Assembly (NCBI GenBank): GCA_002348185.1
Contig: DDYW01000146.1
Coordinates: forward strand, 1 to 13,410
Direction of reading: 5' to 3'
Length of the DNA stretch: 13,410 nucleotides
Source of the DNA: Candidatus Hydrogenedentes bacterium UBA2224
GTDB lineage: Bacteria > Hydrogenedentota > Hydrogenedentia > Hydrogenedentales > SLHB01
Below are positions 8,420-13,410 of this stretch, one piece after another. The position numbers and the translations under genes were made by a program. Numbering within the stretch: the first letter of the stretch is position 1; each line of letters begins with the position of its first letter. A model generated the notes under the pieces. It searched no databases. It had not been told where the DNA came from and saw nothing but the letters and a program-made list of their open reading frames with translations.

Positions 8420-8497
8420 CGGGTCCCGCACCGGAGTCAAGCGGGGAGATTTTCACGAGAGGCAATCGGCGGCGGCGTGGTAGACCCGGCGGGCCCT

Positions 8498-8524
8498 ATG
8501 GACGGCATGGACCGTATGGACGTG
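8498..8524 (+). repeat. Three tandem 9-base repeats, consensus ATGGACNNN
   Basis: ATGGACGGC, ATGGACCGT and ATGGACGTG follow one another without gaps. The first 15 bases (8498-8512) are complementary at 13 of 15 positions to 8598-8612, which contains the reverse-orientation form GTCCAC/GTCCAT with the same 9-base period. Confidence 0.75.
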
Positions 8525-8597
8525 CCCGCCTGAACGGACGCCGGGTGTCTGGGCTTTACCCGCTGCCTCGACACGTGCGGTGTCGTTGGGCCGAGCC

Positions 8598-8612
8598 GTC
8601 CACCCCGTCCAT
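8598..8612 (-). repeat. Inverted partner of the 9-base ATGGAC repeats
   Basis: GTCCACCCCGTCCAT holds two units of the repeat in the opposite orientation, nine bases apart. It can pair with 8498-8512 across an 85-base loop. No T-run follows. It lies 23 bases before the -35 of the downstream promoter. Confidence 0.65.
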
Positions 8613-8634
8613 CGATTCGGAGCCGGGTTCTCTC

Positions 8635-8663
8635 TTGACGCGAACCCCCGGGAACCCTACAAT
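8635..8663 (+). promoter_or_regulatory. Sigma-70-type promoter P1 for the MshEN-HDOD gene
   Basis: TTGACG (8635-8640), a 17-base spacer and TACAAT (8658-8663): five of six matches in each hexamer at the ideal spacing. This is the best housekeeping-type promoter in the window. The leader to ATG 8815 would be about 145 bases. Confidence 0.7.
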
Positions 8664-8680
8664 GACTGGGCGGGGCGACT

Positions 8681-8710
8681 TTTACATTCACAGTGTGCGC
8701 AGAGTACTAT
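8681..8710 (+). promoter_or_regulatory. Second tandem promoter P2 for the MshEN-HDOD gene
   Basis: TTTACA (8681-8686), an 18-base spacer and TACTAT (8705-8710). The -35 is good, the -10 only moderate. It would start transcripts near 8717, about 50 bases downstream of P1. Confidence 0.4.
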
Positions 8711-8814
8711 TGTAGGTGCCGTGAGGGTTGGTGGATGGCGGAGGGCATGGAACTGTCCGGGGGGCGGAACCAGATCATGCTGCCAGCAGGGGCGTGTTGC
8801 CCAATGGAAAGAGA

Positions 8815-10167
8815 ATGAGCTTAACCTCAAGAGAGCCAACGAAAAGGCGCATCGGCGAACTGCTCATCGACGCGGGTCTGGTCACTCGCGAACATGTCGA
8901 GGAGGCCCTGGAGAAACAGCGCCGCGAGGGCGGGAAGCTGGTTGAACTGCTCATTGCGCTCGGGCGGCTGCAGGCCAATGAGTTTGTGAGCTTCCTGGCG
9001 CGTCAGGGCGGTTTGCCGAGCATTGATCTTCAGAACTATGAGATTCCCCGGCAGATCATTGCGCTGCTGGAGCGCGATTTTGTTTTGAAGCACGAGGTCA
9101 TTCCCATTGACAAGCTGGGCCGGTTGCTGACGGTGGCGATGGTGTGTCCGCTGGACTCGGACACCATCGAAGAGCTTCAGCAGATGACGCAATGCAAGGT
9201 GAAGCCGCTGTTGTGCTCGCCTGACGCGATCCGTATGGCCATCCAGCGGTATTATCCCGTGGCGGGGCCGGCGCCTGCCCGGAAACCCGAGGGGGCGGCG
9301 CTGAACGTGGAAGGCCTGGCAGGCGCCCTGAGCCTGCGCAACGTGACCCGGCTGGTGCGCGAGATTGAGTCGCTCCCGGCGCTTCCCGAGACCATTCGGC
9401 GGGTTCGTGAATCGGCGTCGGATTCCACGGTCTCGGTGAAGGAGGTTGGGAAGATCATCTCGGGCGATCCGGCGGTGGCGGCCAAGGTTCTGAGCGTTGC
9501 CAACTCGGCCGCCTACGGGTTTTCGCATCGTGTGGACAGTGTCTCGCACGCGGTTTCGCTGCTGGGGCTTCGGGAGACGTATTCCCTGGTGCTGGCCCTG
9601 GCTATCGCCGACATCATGAAGGGAGCCCGGGGATTCGACTACAAACGGTACTGGGAACAGGCGGTCAACTGCGCCGCCGCGTCCCGGCTGCTGGCCGAGG
9701 AGCATGGCCGGACTGACAATGGCGGCACGTTCACGGCCGGGCTGTTGCACAATCTCGGCAAACTGGCCTTGGCCCACGTGGCCCCCGGCGCGTACCCGAG
9801 CATCGGGGCCGACCTCTACGGTCAGGACCTCATTGCAGCGGAGCAAAGGGTCTTTGGCATTGCCCACCCCGAAGCGGGCTACGAACTGGCGCTGCACTGG
9901 GACTTGCCCGAACATGTCGCCGAAGCCATCCGCTTCCACCACACGCCCGAGCAGGCCACGAAGCACGCCGACATCGTATCGCTGGTGGCCCTGGCGGTGC
10001 TGATGGTCTATGCTTCGATGTCCATGGATCCCAGCGACGACCGTTTCTTCGAAGAGCATAAAGATCTGTTGTGGCGCGCGGGACTCGAGCTGGAACGTTC
10101 AAAGACCGCCTATCACAGCTTCCTGATGCGGCTGATGGATCTGACCGCGGAAGCATTCACCGCCTGA
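8815..10167 (+). CDS. MshEN (T2SS-E N-terminal) plus HDOD domain signalling protein
   Basis: 450-residue cytoplasmic protein. Residues 12-35 and 41-64 are two 24-residue MshEN motifs separated by five residues, the layout known to bind cyclic di-GMP in MshE and relatives. The first reads RIGELLIDAG...ALEKQ; the second starts KLV in place of the usual RLG, so binding may be altered. The rest of the GspE N-terminal fold runs to about residue 145 (GLPSIDLQNYEIP...). An HDOD domain follows from about 177 (SLPALPETIRRV, VLSVANSAAYGF, VSLLGLRETYSLVL). It has H312-N313 (GLLHNLGKLAL) where active HD phosphohydrolases have His-Asp, so it is probably non-catalytic, as HDOD domains usually are. HDOD proteins act in signalling and motility control. 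No ATPase domain is present, so this is not a secretion ATPase. ATG 8815 follows GGAAAGAG at 8806-8813; in-frame upstream codons are unlike protein. Partner unknown. Confidence 0.88.
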   Translation: MSLTSREPTKRRIGELLIDAGLVTREHVEEALEKQRREGGKLVELLIALGRLQANEFVSFLARQGGLPSIDLQNYEIPRQIIALLERDFVLKHEVIPIDKLGRLLTVAMVCPLDSDTIEELQQMTQCKVKPLLCSPDAIRMAIQRYYPVAGPAPARKPEGAALNVEGLAGALSLRNVTRLVREIESLPALPETIRRVRESASDSTVSVKEVGKIISGDPAVAAKVLSVANSAAYGFSHRVDSVSHAVSLLGLRETYSLVLALAIADIMKGARGFDYKRYWEQAVNCAAASRLLAEEHGRTDNGGTFTAGLLHNLGKLALAHVAPGAYPSIGADLYGQDLIAAEQRVFGIAHPEAGYELALHWDLPEHVAEAIRFHHTPEQATKHADIVSLVALAVLMVYASMSMDPSDDRFFEEHKDLLWRAGLELERSKTAYHSFLMRLMDLTAEAFTA

Positions 10168-10203
10168 CCTGCTCGCGGGCGTCGGGGCCTGCCGCCGCGC
10201 GGG

Positions 10204-10222
10204 ACTGCAAGAAATGCACAGT
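10204..10222. promoter_or_regulatory. Candidate upstream activator site 1 for the sigma-54 promoter
   Basis: ACTG-N11-CAGT dyad that also contains TGCA-N5-TGCA (10206-10218). It is centred about 94 bases before the predicted sigma-54 start, a normal distance for an NtrC-family enhancer site. TGCACAG (10215-10221) recurs at 10245-10251, 30 bases or about three helical turns away. Confidence 0.3.
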
Positions 10223-10234
10223 ACGCCCCCGAAT

Positions 10235-10254
10235 GCGCTTCTTTTGCACAGCGC
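10235..10254. promoter_or_regulatory. Candidate activator site 2 (GCGCT-N10-AGCGC)
   Basis: A 20-base dyad overlapping the second TGCACAG copy. It ends about 26 bases before the -24 element, close for an enhancer site. It could be a second site of the same regulator or chance in GC-rich DNA. Confidence 0.25.
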
Positions 10255-10280
10255 TGGACCGCAAATGGCCCCAGAATGGA

Positions 10281-10296
10281 TGGCACGGGCCTTGCG
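10281..10296 (+). promoter_or_regulatory. Sigma-54 (RpoN) promoter
   Basis: TGGCACG, four bases, TTGCG matches the sigma-54 consensus TGGCACG-N4-TTGCW at every base but the last weak one. The invariant GG (10282-10283) and GC (10294-10295) are exactly ten bases apart. The start would be near 10307, 68 bases before the ATG of the repeat protein. A sigma-54 activator gene lies downstream in the same cluster, which supports function. Confidence 0.85.
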
Positions 10297-10360
10297 TCTT
10301 CCCCGGGTGGAACACAAAATGGCGCACCCCCGGAGGGTATATGACCCGAAGGGACGCCTG

Positions 10361-10367
10361 AAAGGAG
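10361..10367 (+). promoter_or_regulatory. Strong ribosome binding site
   Basis: AAAGGAG seven bases before ATG 10375 is the best Shine-Dalgarno sequence in the window. It fixes the start of the repeat protein and suggests high translation. Confidence 0.8.
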
Positions 10368-10374
10368 ATCCACC

Positions 10375-11289
10375 ATGAAGACGATGAAACGGTTCGCGAT
10401 TCCGGCGATGGCCGTGTTGCTCGCTCTCGCGGTAGTGCCTGTCTTTGCGCAAAGCGACCAGGCGCCGCGAAACCCCAACACGATGCTGGAGAACCCCGGC
10501 GTTGCCCCGAATATCCCCCCCGTCGCTGAGGATGGCACTCAGCCCGAACCGCCCGTGCCCGGCCGCGGCCGTGGAATGCGCGATGGACGCGGCATGGGCC
10601 AGGGGCCCGGTCTGGGACGGGGCCGTCTTGGCGAAAACGTCGCGGGCGAAGGGTATGGCTGCGGTGCCTGCGGTGAAAAAGGCCTGGCGCCAGAATCTGG
10701 TGACGGACGCGGCATGGGCCCGCGCCGTGGCGCCCGCGGCGAGTTTGGTGAACCGGGTCTGGCGCCCGGATTCGGCGGCGGGCGCGGGATGCGCGGTGGC
10801 CGAGGCATGGGCCAGGGCCACGGACGCGGCCAGTGCGACGGGAGCTGCGGCGAATGCGCCAAGGGCATGGGCCAGGGCCGCGGGATGCGCGGCGGACGCG
10901 GCATGGGCCAGGGCCGGGGTCTGGGTCGTGGCATGTGCGACGGGAACGGCGGCGATTGCGCCATGGGCATGGGCCAGGGCCGCGGGATGCGCGGCGGACG
11001 CGGCATGGGCCAGGGCTACGGACGCGGCCAGTGTGACGGGAACTGCGGCGAGTGCGCCAAGGGCATGGGCCAGGGCCGCGGGATGCGCGGCGGACGCGGC
11101 ATGGGCTATGGCCGTGGCGCCCGCGGCGAGTTTGGTGAACCGGGTCTGGCGCCCGGATTCGTCGGCGGTCGCGGCCAGGGCCAGGGCCAGGGCCAGGGCT
11201 ACGGGCGCGGTCCCCGCGACGGCAGCGGTCCCGGCCGGGGCTCCCGATTTGGCGCGGGATGCGACCCGGATTGTCCCAATGCCCGCTGA
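10375..11289 (+). CDS. Secreted Gly/Arg/Met-rich cysteine repeat protein, ZraP-like role suspected
   Basis: 304-residue exported protein. Residues 1-25 form a Sec signal peptide (MKTMKR, hydrophobic core, cleavage after VFA25). Residues 26-62 are Pro/Asn-rich, and the remainder is low-complexity repeat. The core unit GMGQGRGMRGGRGMGQG recurs with a period of 34 then 32 residues. Between units sit cysteine modules: C154/C158/C161 and C220/C224/C227 (C-x3-C-x2-C), and a variant C188...C195 whose middle Cys is Gly192. There is also C96-x2-C99 near the start and C296-x3-C300 at the end: twelve Cys, many Met and only one His. The GARGEFGEPGLAPGF block occurs on both sides of the repeat region. No enzyme domain is recognisable. 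Composition recalls the Gly/Met/Cys tail of the zinc-binding chaperone ZraP but lacks its helical core, so the link rests mainly on context: sigma-54 promoter upstream, sensor kinase 17 bases downstream. Metal binding or envelope protection is inference. Confidence 0.85.
   Translation: MKTMKRFAIPAMAVLLALAVVPVFAQSDQAPRNPNTMLENPGVAPNIPPVAEDGTQPEPPVPGRGRGMRDGRGMGQGPGLGRGRLGENVAGEGYGCGACGEKGLAPESGDGRGMGPRRGARGEFGEPGLAPGFGGGRGMRGGRGMGQGHGRGQCDGSCGECAKGMGQGRGMRGGRGMGQGRGLGRGMCDGNGGDCAMGMGQGRGMRGGRGMGQGYGRGQCDGNCGECAKGMGQGRGMRGGRGMGYGRGARGEFGEPGLAPGFVGGRGQGQGQGQGYGRGPRDGSGPGRGSRFGAGCDPDCPNAR
10724..10774 (+). repeat. 51-base direct repeat, left copy
   Basis: Identical to 11111-11161 at all 51 bases, 387 bases apart. 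It encodes RGARGEFGEPGLAPGF and flanks the internal tandem units. Identity at nucleotide level, silent positions included, points to recent duplication or ongoing recombination. Confidence 0.9.
10864..11106 (+). repeat. Internal tandem repeats of the secreted protein gene
   Basis: Three copies of a 45-51 base core, at 10864-10914, 10966-11016 (51 bases, identical) and 11062-11106 (first 45 bases identical). The spacing is 102 and 96 bases, both multiples of three. The spacers encode the cysteine modules. Partial, more diverged units extend left to about 10783. Confidence 0.9.
11111..11161 (+). repeat. 51-base direct repeat, right copy
   Basis: Exact second copy of 10724-10774. Recombination between the two copies would delete 387 bases in frame, removing the whole cysteine repeat region. 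Confidence 0.9.
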
Positions 11290-11298
11290 TGGTACACT
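11271..11298 (+). promoter_or_regulatory. Candidate sigma-70-type promoter for the sensor kinase
   Basis: TTGTCC (11271-11276), a 16-base spacer and TACACT (11293-11298), inside the last codons of the repeat gene and the 17-base gap. Transcripts would start almost at the ATG at 11307, giving a leaderless or very short-leader message. This could supply basal kinase and regulator before sigma-54 induction. Match is moderate. Confidence 0.35.
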
Positions 11299-11306
11299 GA
11301 GAGGTC

Positions 11307-12686
11307 ATGGAACCGAAGGGTAACATACGCAACCCGGTGATTCTGGTGGTGCTGGCAGCCGCGGTACTGGCGGCTGCCAGCATTTTTCTGTTGCTCCGGC
11401 AATACCGCGTCGAGGTAGACAACGCGCAGGTCCAGCTTCTGGCAAAGGGCCACACCACCCTCGACGCTTTGACCGCGGGCATTCGCGCCCAGAGCCGCCG
11501 GGGGATGTACCGGGCCGAACGGCTGACGGCCATTTTTGATGAGCTGGCTCAGACGCCCGGTATCCTGGCGCTCCAGCTCCGTTCATCGAGCGGCGCCCTC
11601 GTGGCGGCGGGCGGCGAACGCGTAACCGTGCCGGACCTGCCTCCCGGAACGGAACTCTGGAACCCGGACACGTTGACGATGACGGCCTCGGCCGACTTCA
11701 CGCATGACGGACCCGGCACGGGGCCCCCGGGACGGGGCCGTGGCGAGGGCGGTTTCGGGTTGGGACCGCGGCGAGGCGGCGGACGCGGCTTTGGCTACCG
11801 GCCGAACGACCCCGACGCGGGCGATACCCCCTGGGAAGAGGGACCGCACGTTCTGACCGTGGTGCTTCACACCGGCGAAGTCCGGCTCGCGATTCGCAAC
11901 GCGCGCTTGCGACTGGCCGGCGGGGCGCTCGTCGTGCTGTTGGCGATCGGCTCGGGCGCGTGGGCCTTCGTATCCCAATTGCACCAGCGCCGGCTGATGA
12001 CCGGCCTGCTGCTGGCCGAAGAGCGGGTCGCGCAAAGTGAACGGCTCGCCCGTCTGGGCGCGGGGCTGGCCCACGAGACCAAGAATCCCCTGGGCGTGGT
12101 GCGGGGCCTGGCCCAGTCGATCCTCGAAGCGCCGGAGGCCGATCGCGACATCCGCGGCATGGCGCAACAAATCGTCGATGAATCCGACCGGACCGTGGGA
12201 CAGATCAACTCGTTCCTGGGGTTCGCGCGTCCGCTGGAACCCGAGTTGCGGCCCGTCGACCTGTCCGGTCTGCTCGATGCCATGAAACCGCTGTTCGAAG
12301 CCGAAGCGCGCGGCAGCGGCATCGGGATAGTCTGCGCCGGCAATCAATTGACCGTCCGGGCCGACGAATCGATGCTTCGCCGGGCCCTCCTGAACCTCGT
12401 GATCAACGGCATCCGCGCGGTGAAACGTCAGGGCACGGTCGCCGTGCGCGCGGAGCACGCCCACGACGGCGTGCGCATCGTCGTCGAAGACAACGGCTGC
12501 GGCATTGCTCCCGAAGATCTGGCGCGTCTCACGGACCCCTATTTCGGTCGCTTCGAGGAAGGCTCGGGGCTGGGACTGTCGATCGTGGACCAGATCGCCC
12601 GGGCGCATGGCTGGCGGCTGAGATTCCGCTCCGAGCCGGGGGCGCATACGCAGGTGTCGCTCGAAGGCCTGTCTGAGGTACGCTAG
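11307..12686 (+). CDS. Membrane sensor histidine kinase (ZraS/NtrB-type) with Gly/Arg-rich sensor insert
   Basis: 459-residue kinase. Membrane span 1 is at about 10-30, an extracytoplasmic sensor at about 32-202, and membrane span 2 at about 203-222. A short linker without a clear HAMP domain leads to HisKA with phospho-acceptor H256 (GAGLAHETKNPLGVV), then HATPase_c with the N-box NLVINGIRAV, DNGCGIAPE and GSGLGLSIV. The F-box region (DPYFGRFEEGSGLGL) lacks the usual TTK. AHETKNPL is typical of NtrB/ZraS kinases that pair with sigma-54 activators, and such a regulator follows four bases after the stop. Residues 135-164 of the sensor form a Gly/Arg/Pro tract (GRGRGEGGFGLGPRRGGGRG) resembling the secreted protein encoded just upstream. 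ATG 11307 has GAGG only two bases upstream, too close for a normal ribosome binding site, so translation may be coupled or leaderless. The inducing signal is unknown. Confidence 0.92.
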   Translation: MEPKGNIRNPVILVVLAAAVLAAASIFLLLRQYRVEVDNAQVQLLAKGHTTLDALTAGIRAQSRRGMYRAERLTAIFDELAQTPGILALQLRSSSGALVAAGGERVTVPDLPPGTELWNPDTLTMTASADFTHDGPGTGPPGRGRGEGGFGLGPRRGGGRGFGYRPNDPDAGDTPWEEGPHVLTVVLHTGEVRLAIRNARLRLAGGALVVLLAIGSGAWAFVSQLHQRRLMTGLLLAEERVAQSERLARLGAGLAHETKNPLGVVRGLAQSILEAPEADRDIRGMAQQIVDESDRTVGQINSFLGFARPLEPELRPVDLSGLLDAMKPLFEAEARGSGIGIVCAGNQLTVRADESMLRRALLNLVINGIRAVKRQGTVAVRAEHAHDGVRIVVEDNGCGIAPEDLARLTDPYFGRFEEGSGLGLSIVDQIARAHGWRLRFRSEPGAHTQVSLEGLSEVR

Positions 12687-12690
12687 GGAT

Positions 12691-13410
12691 ATGATGGAAC
12701 CACGTCACCGCATTGCCATTGTCGACGATGATCCGGGCCAGCGCCAGTTGCTGGCGAACGCCCTCGAACGCGCGGGCTACGAGACCCTCCGCTGCGAGGA
12801 CGGACGTCAGGGGCTCGAGGCGGCTGATGACGCCTCGCTCATGCTGCTTGACGTGCGCATGCCCGGCATGAGCGGGCTTGAGGTGCTCGCGCGCGTGAAA
12901 CGCGACCGGCCCCAGCTCCCCGTGATCCTGCTCACCGCGTACATCGACGTGCGCGACGCGGTCAGCGCGATGAAACAGGGGGCACTGGACTATCTCGAGA
13001 AGCCGGTCGACCTCGATGAGCTCATCGCCGCCGTAGACGACGCGTTGGGCGCCACGGGCCGGGCCGTCTCGCAAGGCGATACCCCCGAAATCCCCCAGGG
13101 CATTGTCGCGGAGAGCGACGCCATGCGCAGGGTGTTTCAGCAGGCCGCCCGCGTGGCGTCCTCCGAAGCGACCGTGCTCCTGCTCGGCGAAAGCGGCACG
13201 GGCAAGGAAGTGCTGGCCGAGTTCATTCATCAGCGCAGCGCGCGCGCGGAACGGCCGTTGGTGCGGGTGAACTGCGGCGGGCTGCCCCCGAACCTCATCG
13301 AAAGCGAGTTGTTCGGCCATGAAAAGGGCGCGTTCACGGGGGCTCTGGCGCGCAAGCGCGGTCGCTTCGAACGCGCCGACGGCGGCACGATCTTTCTGGA
13401 CGAGATCGGC
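12691..13410 (+). CDS. NtrC-family sigma-54-dependent response regulator, 3' truncated by the window edge
   Basis: The visible 240 residues show an intact receiver domain: acidic pocket in IVDDD, phospho-acceptor D54 in LLDVRMPGMSG, T in LLTAY, K in LEKPVD. They also show the start of a sigma-54 AAA+ domain: IVAESDAMRRVF, Walker A GESGTGKE (166-173), ESELFGHEKGAFTGA with the GAFTGA loop at 213-218 that contacts sigma-54, and Walker B GGTIFLDEIG at the window edge. The rest of the ATPase domain and any Fis-type helix-turn-helix lie beyond 13410. It should be phosphorylated by the kinase encoded just before it and then open a sigma-54 promoter, most simply the one at 10281-10296. Start: ATG 12691 or ATG 12694, with AGGGA at 12685-12689; the second has the better spacing. 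It overlaps no other gene and follows the kinase stop by four bases. Confidence 0.95.
   Translation, partial: MMEPRHRIAIVDDDPGQRQLLANALERAGYETLRCEDGRQGLEAADDASLMLLDVRMPGMSGLEVLARVKRDRPQLPVILLTAYIDVRDAVSAMKQGALDYLEKPVDLDELIAAVDDALGATGRAVSQGDTPEIPQGIVAESDAMRRVFQQAARVASSEATVLLLGESGTGKEVLAEFIHQRSARAERPLVRVNCGGLPPNLIESELFGHEKGAFTGALARKRGRFERADGGTIFLDEIG

Larger units (their letters stand above)
8308..8814. other. 507-base intergenic region between divergent argS and the MshEN-HDOD gene
   Basis: Holds, from left to right: the argS leader and candidate minus promoter; a minus-strand intrinsic terminator with an overlapping competing hairpin; a triplet of 9-base ATGGAC repeats; a 6-bp hairpin at 8569-8585 (CGACAC/GTGTCG, 5-base loop); an inverted pair of the same 9-base repeat; two tandem plus promoters; and a leader of roughly 100-150 bases before ATG 8815. 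Short readings on the minus strand here (for example 8437-8691) show no recognisable protein. I see no tRNA and no known riboswitch. Confidence 0.6.

Noticed and set aside
8391..8640. T-box riboswitch controlling argS
   Set aside because: GGTGCGGGACCCGCG loosely resembles the T-box GGTGGNACCGCG, but the spacing is wrong and I see no stem I or specifier loop. A covariance search with the T-box model would settle it.
8664..8814. Cyclic-di-GMP riboswitch in the leader of the MshEN-HDOD gene
   Set aside because: The leader is long enough, but none of the conserved GEMM core elements are visible.
10174..10199. Intrinsic terminator after the MshEN-HDOD gene
   Set aside because: CGCGG...CCGCG can form a bulged 7-bp hairpin, but no T-run follows, so it is not better than chance in this GC content.
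10157..11533. Long Arg/Pro/Gly-rich open frames antisense to the repeat protein
   Set aside because: They mirror the Gly/Arg repeats; the plus frame has a signal peptide, a strong ribosome binding site and a sigma-54 promoter.

Overview
The window is high-GC DNA (codons strongly G/C in third position) from a Gram-negative-type bacterium. It carries nine protein-coding genes and no RNA genes, IS elements or CRISPR arrays that I can see. Nothing fixes the phylum. Promoters of the TTGACG-17-TACAAT type, the intergenic ATGGAC-type repeats and the gene mix would fit an environmental lineage such as Hydrogenedentota or a planctomycete-like group, but that is a guess.

Region A (about 1-3964, + strand) is the end of an exopolysaccharide or O-antigen locus: a multi-membrane-span O-antigen ligase/polymerase-like protein followed by two GT-B family 4 glycosyltransferases, the last two overlapping by one base. 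Region B (3965-6537) is a 326-base non-coding stretch with an AT-rich patch and an extended -10 promoter, then a soluble hybrid histidine kinase (three PAS domains, HisKA, HATPase, receiver). Region C (6538-8814) holds arginyl-tRNA synthetase on the minus strand, convergent with the kinase. It is followed by a 507-base intergenic region with a minus-strand intrinsic terminator, a family of 9-base ATGGAC repeats in both orientations, and two tandem promoters reading right. Region D (8815-10167) is a MshEN (cyclic-di-GMP binding type) plus HDOD fusion protein.

Region E (10168-13410) is the most interesting part. A near-perfect sigma-54 promoter (TGGCACG-N4-TTGC) precedes a secreted 304-residue protein built of Gly/Arg/Met/Gln repeats with spaced cysteines. 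Seventeen bases later comes a two-membrane-span sensor kinase whose extracytoplasmic domain contains a Gly/Arg-rich tract of the same style. Next is an NtrC-family response regulator with the GAFTGA sigma-54 contact motif, cut by the window end. The layout recalls the ZraP-ZraS-ZraR metal/envelope-stress system of enterobacteria, whose ZraP is a sigma-54-dependent periplasmic protein with a Gly/Met/Cys-rich tail. The effector here is greatly expanded by tandem duplication. I infer an autoregulated envelope module: sensor kinase activates the NtrC-like regulator, which drives the sigma-54 promoter, which makes the repeat protein and possibly the kinase and regulator by read-through. A candidate sigma-70 promoter inside the end of the repeat gene could supply basal kinase expression.
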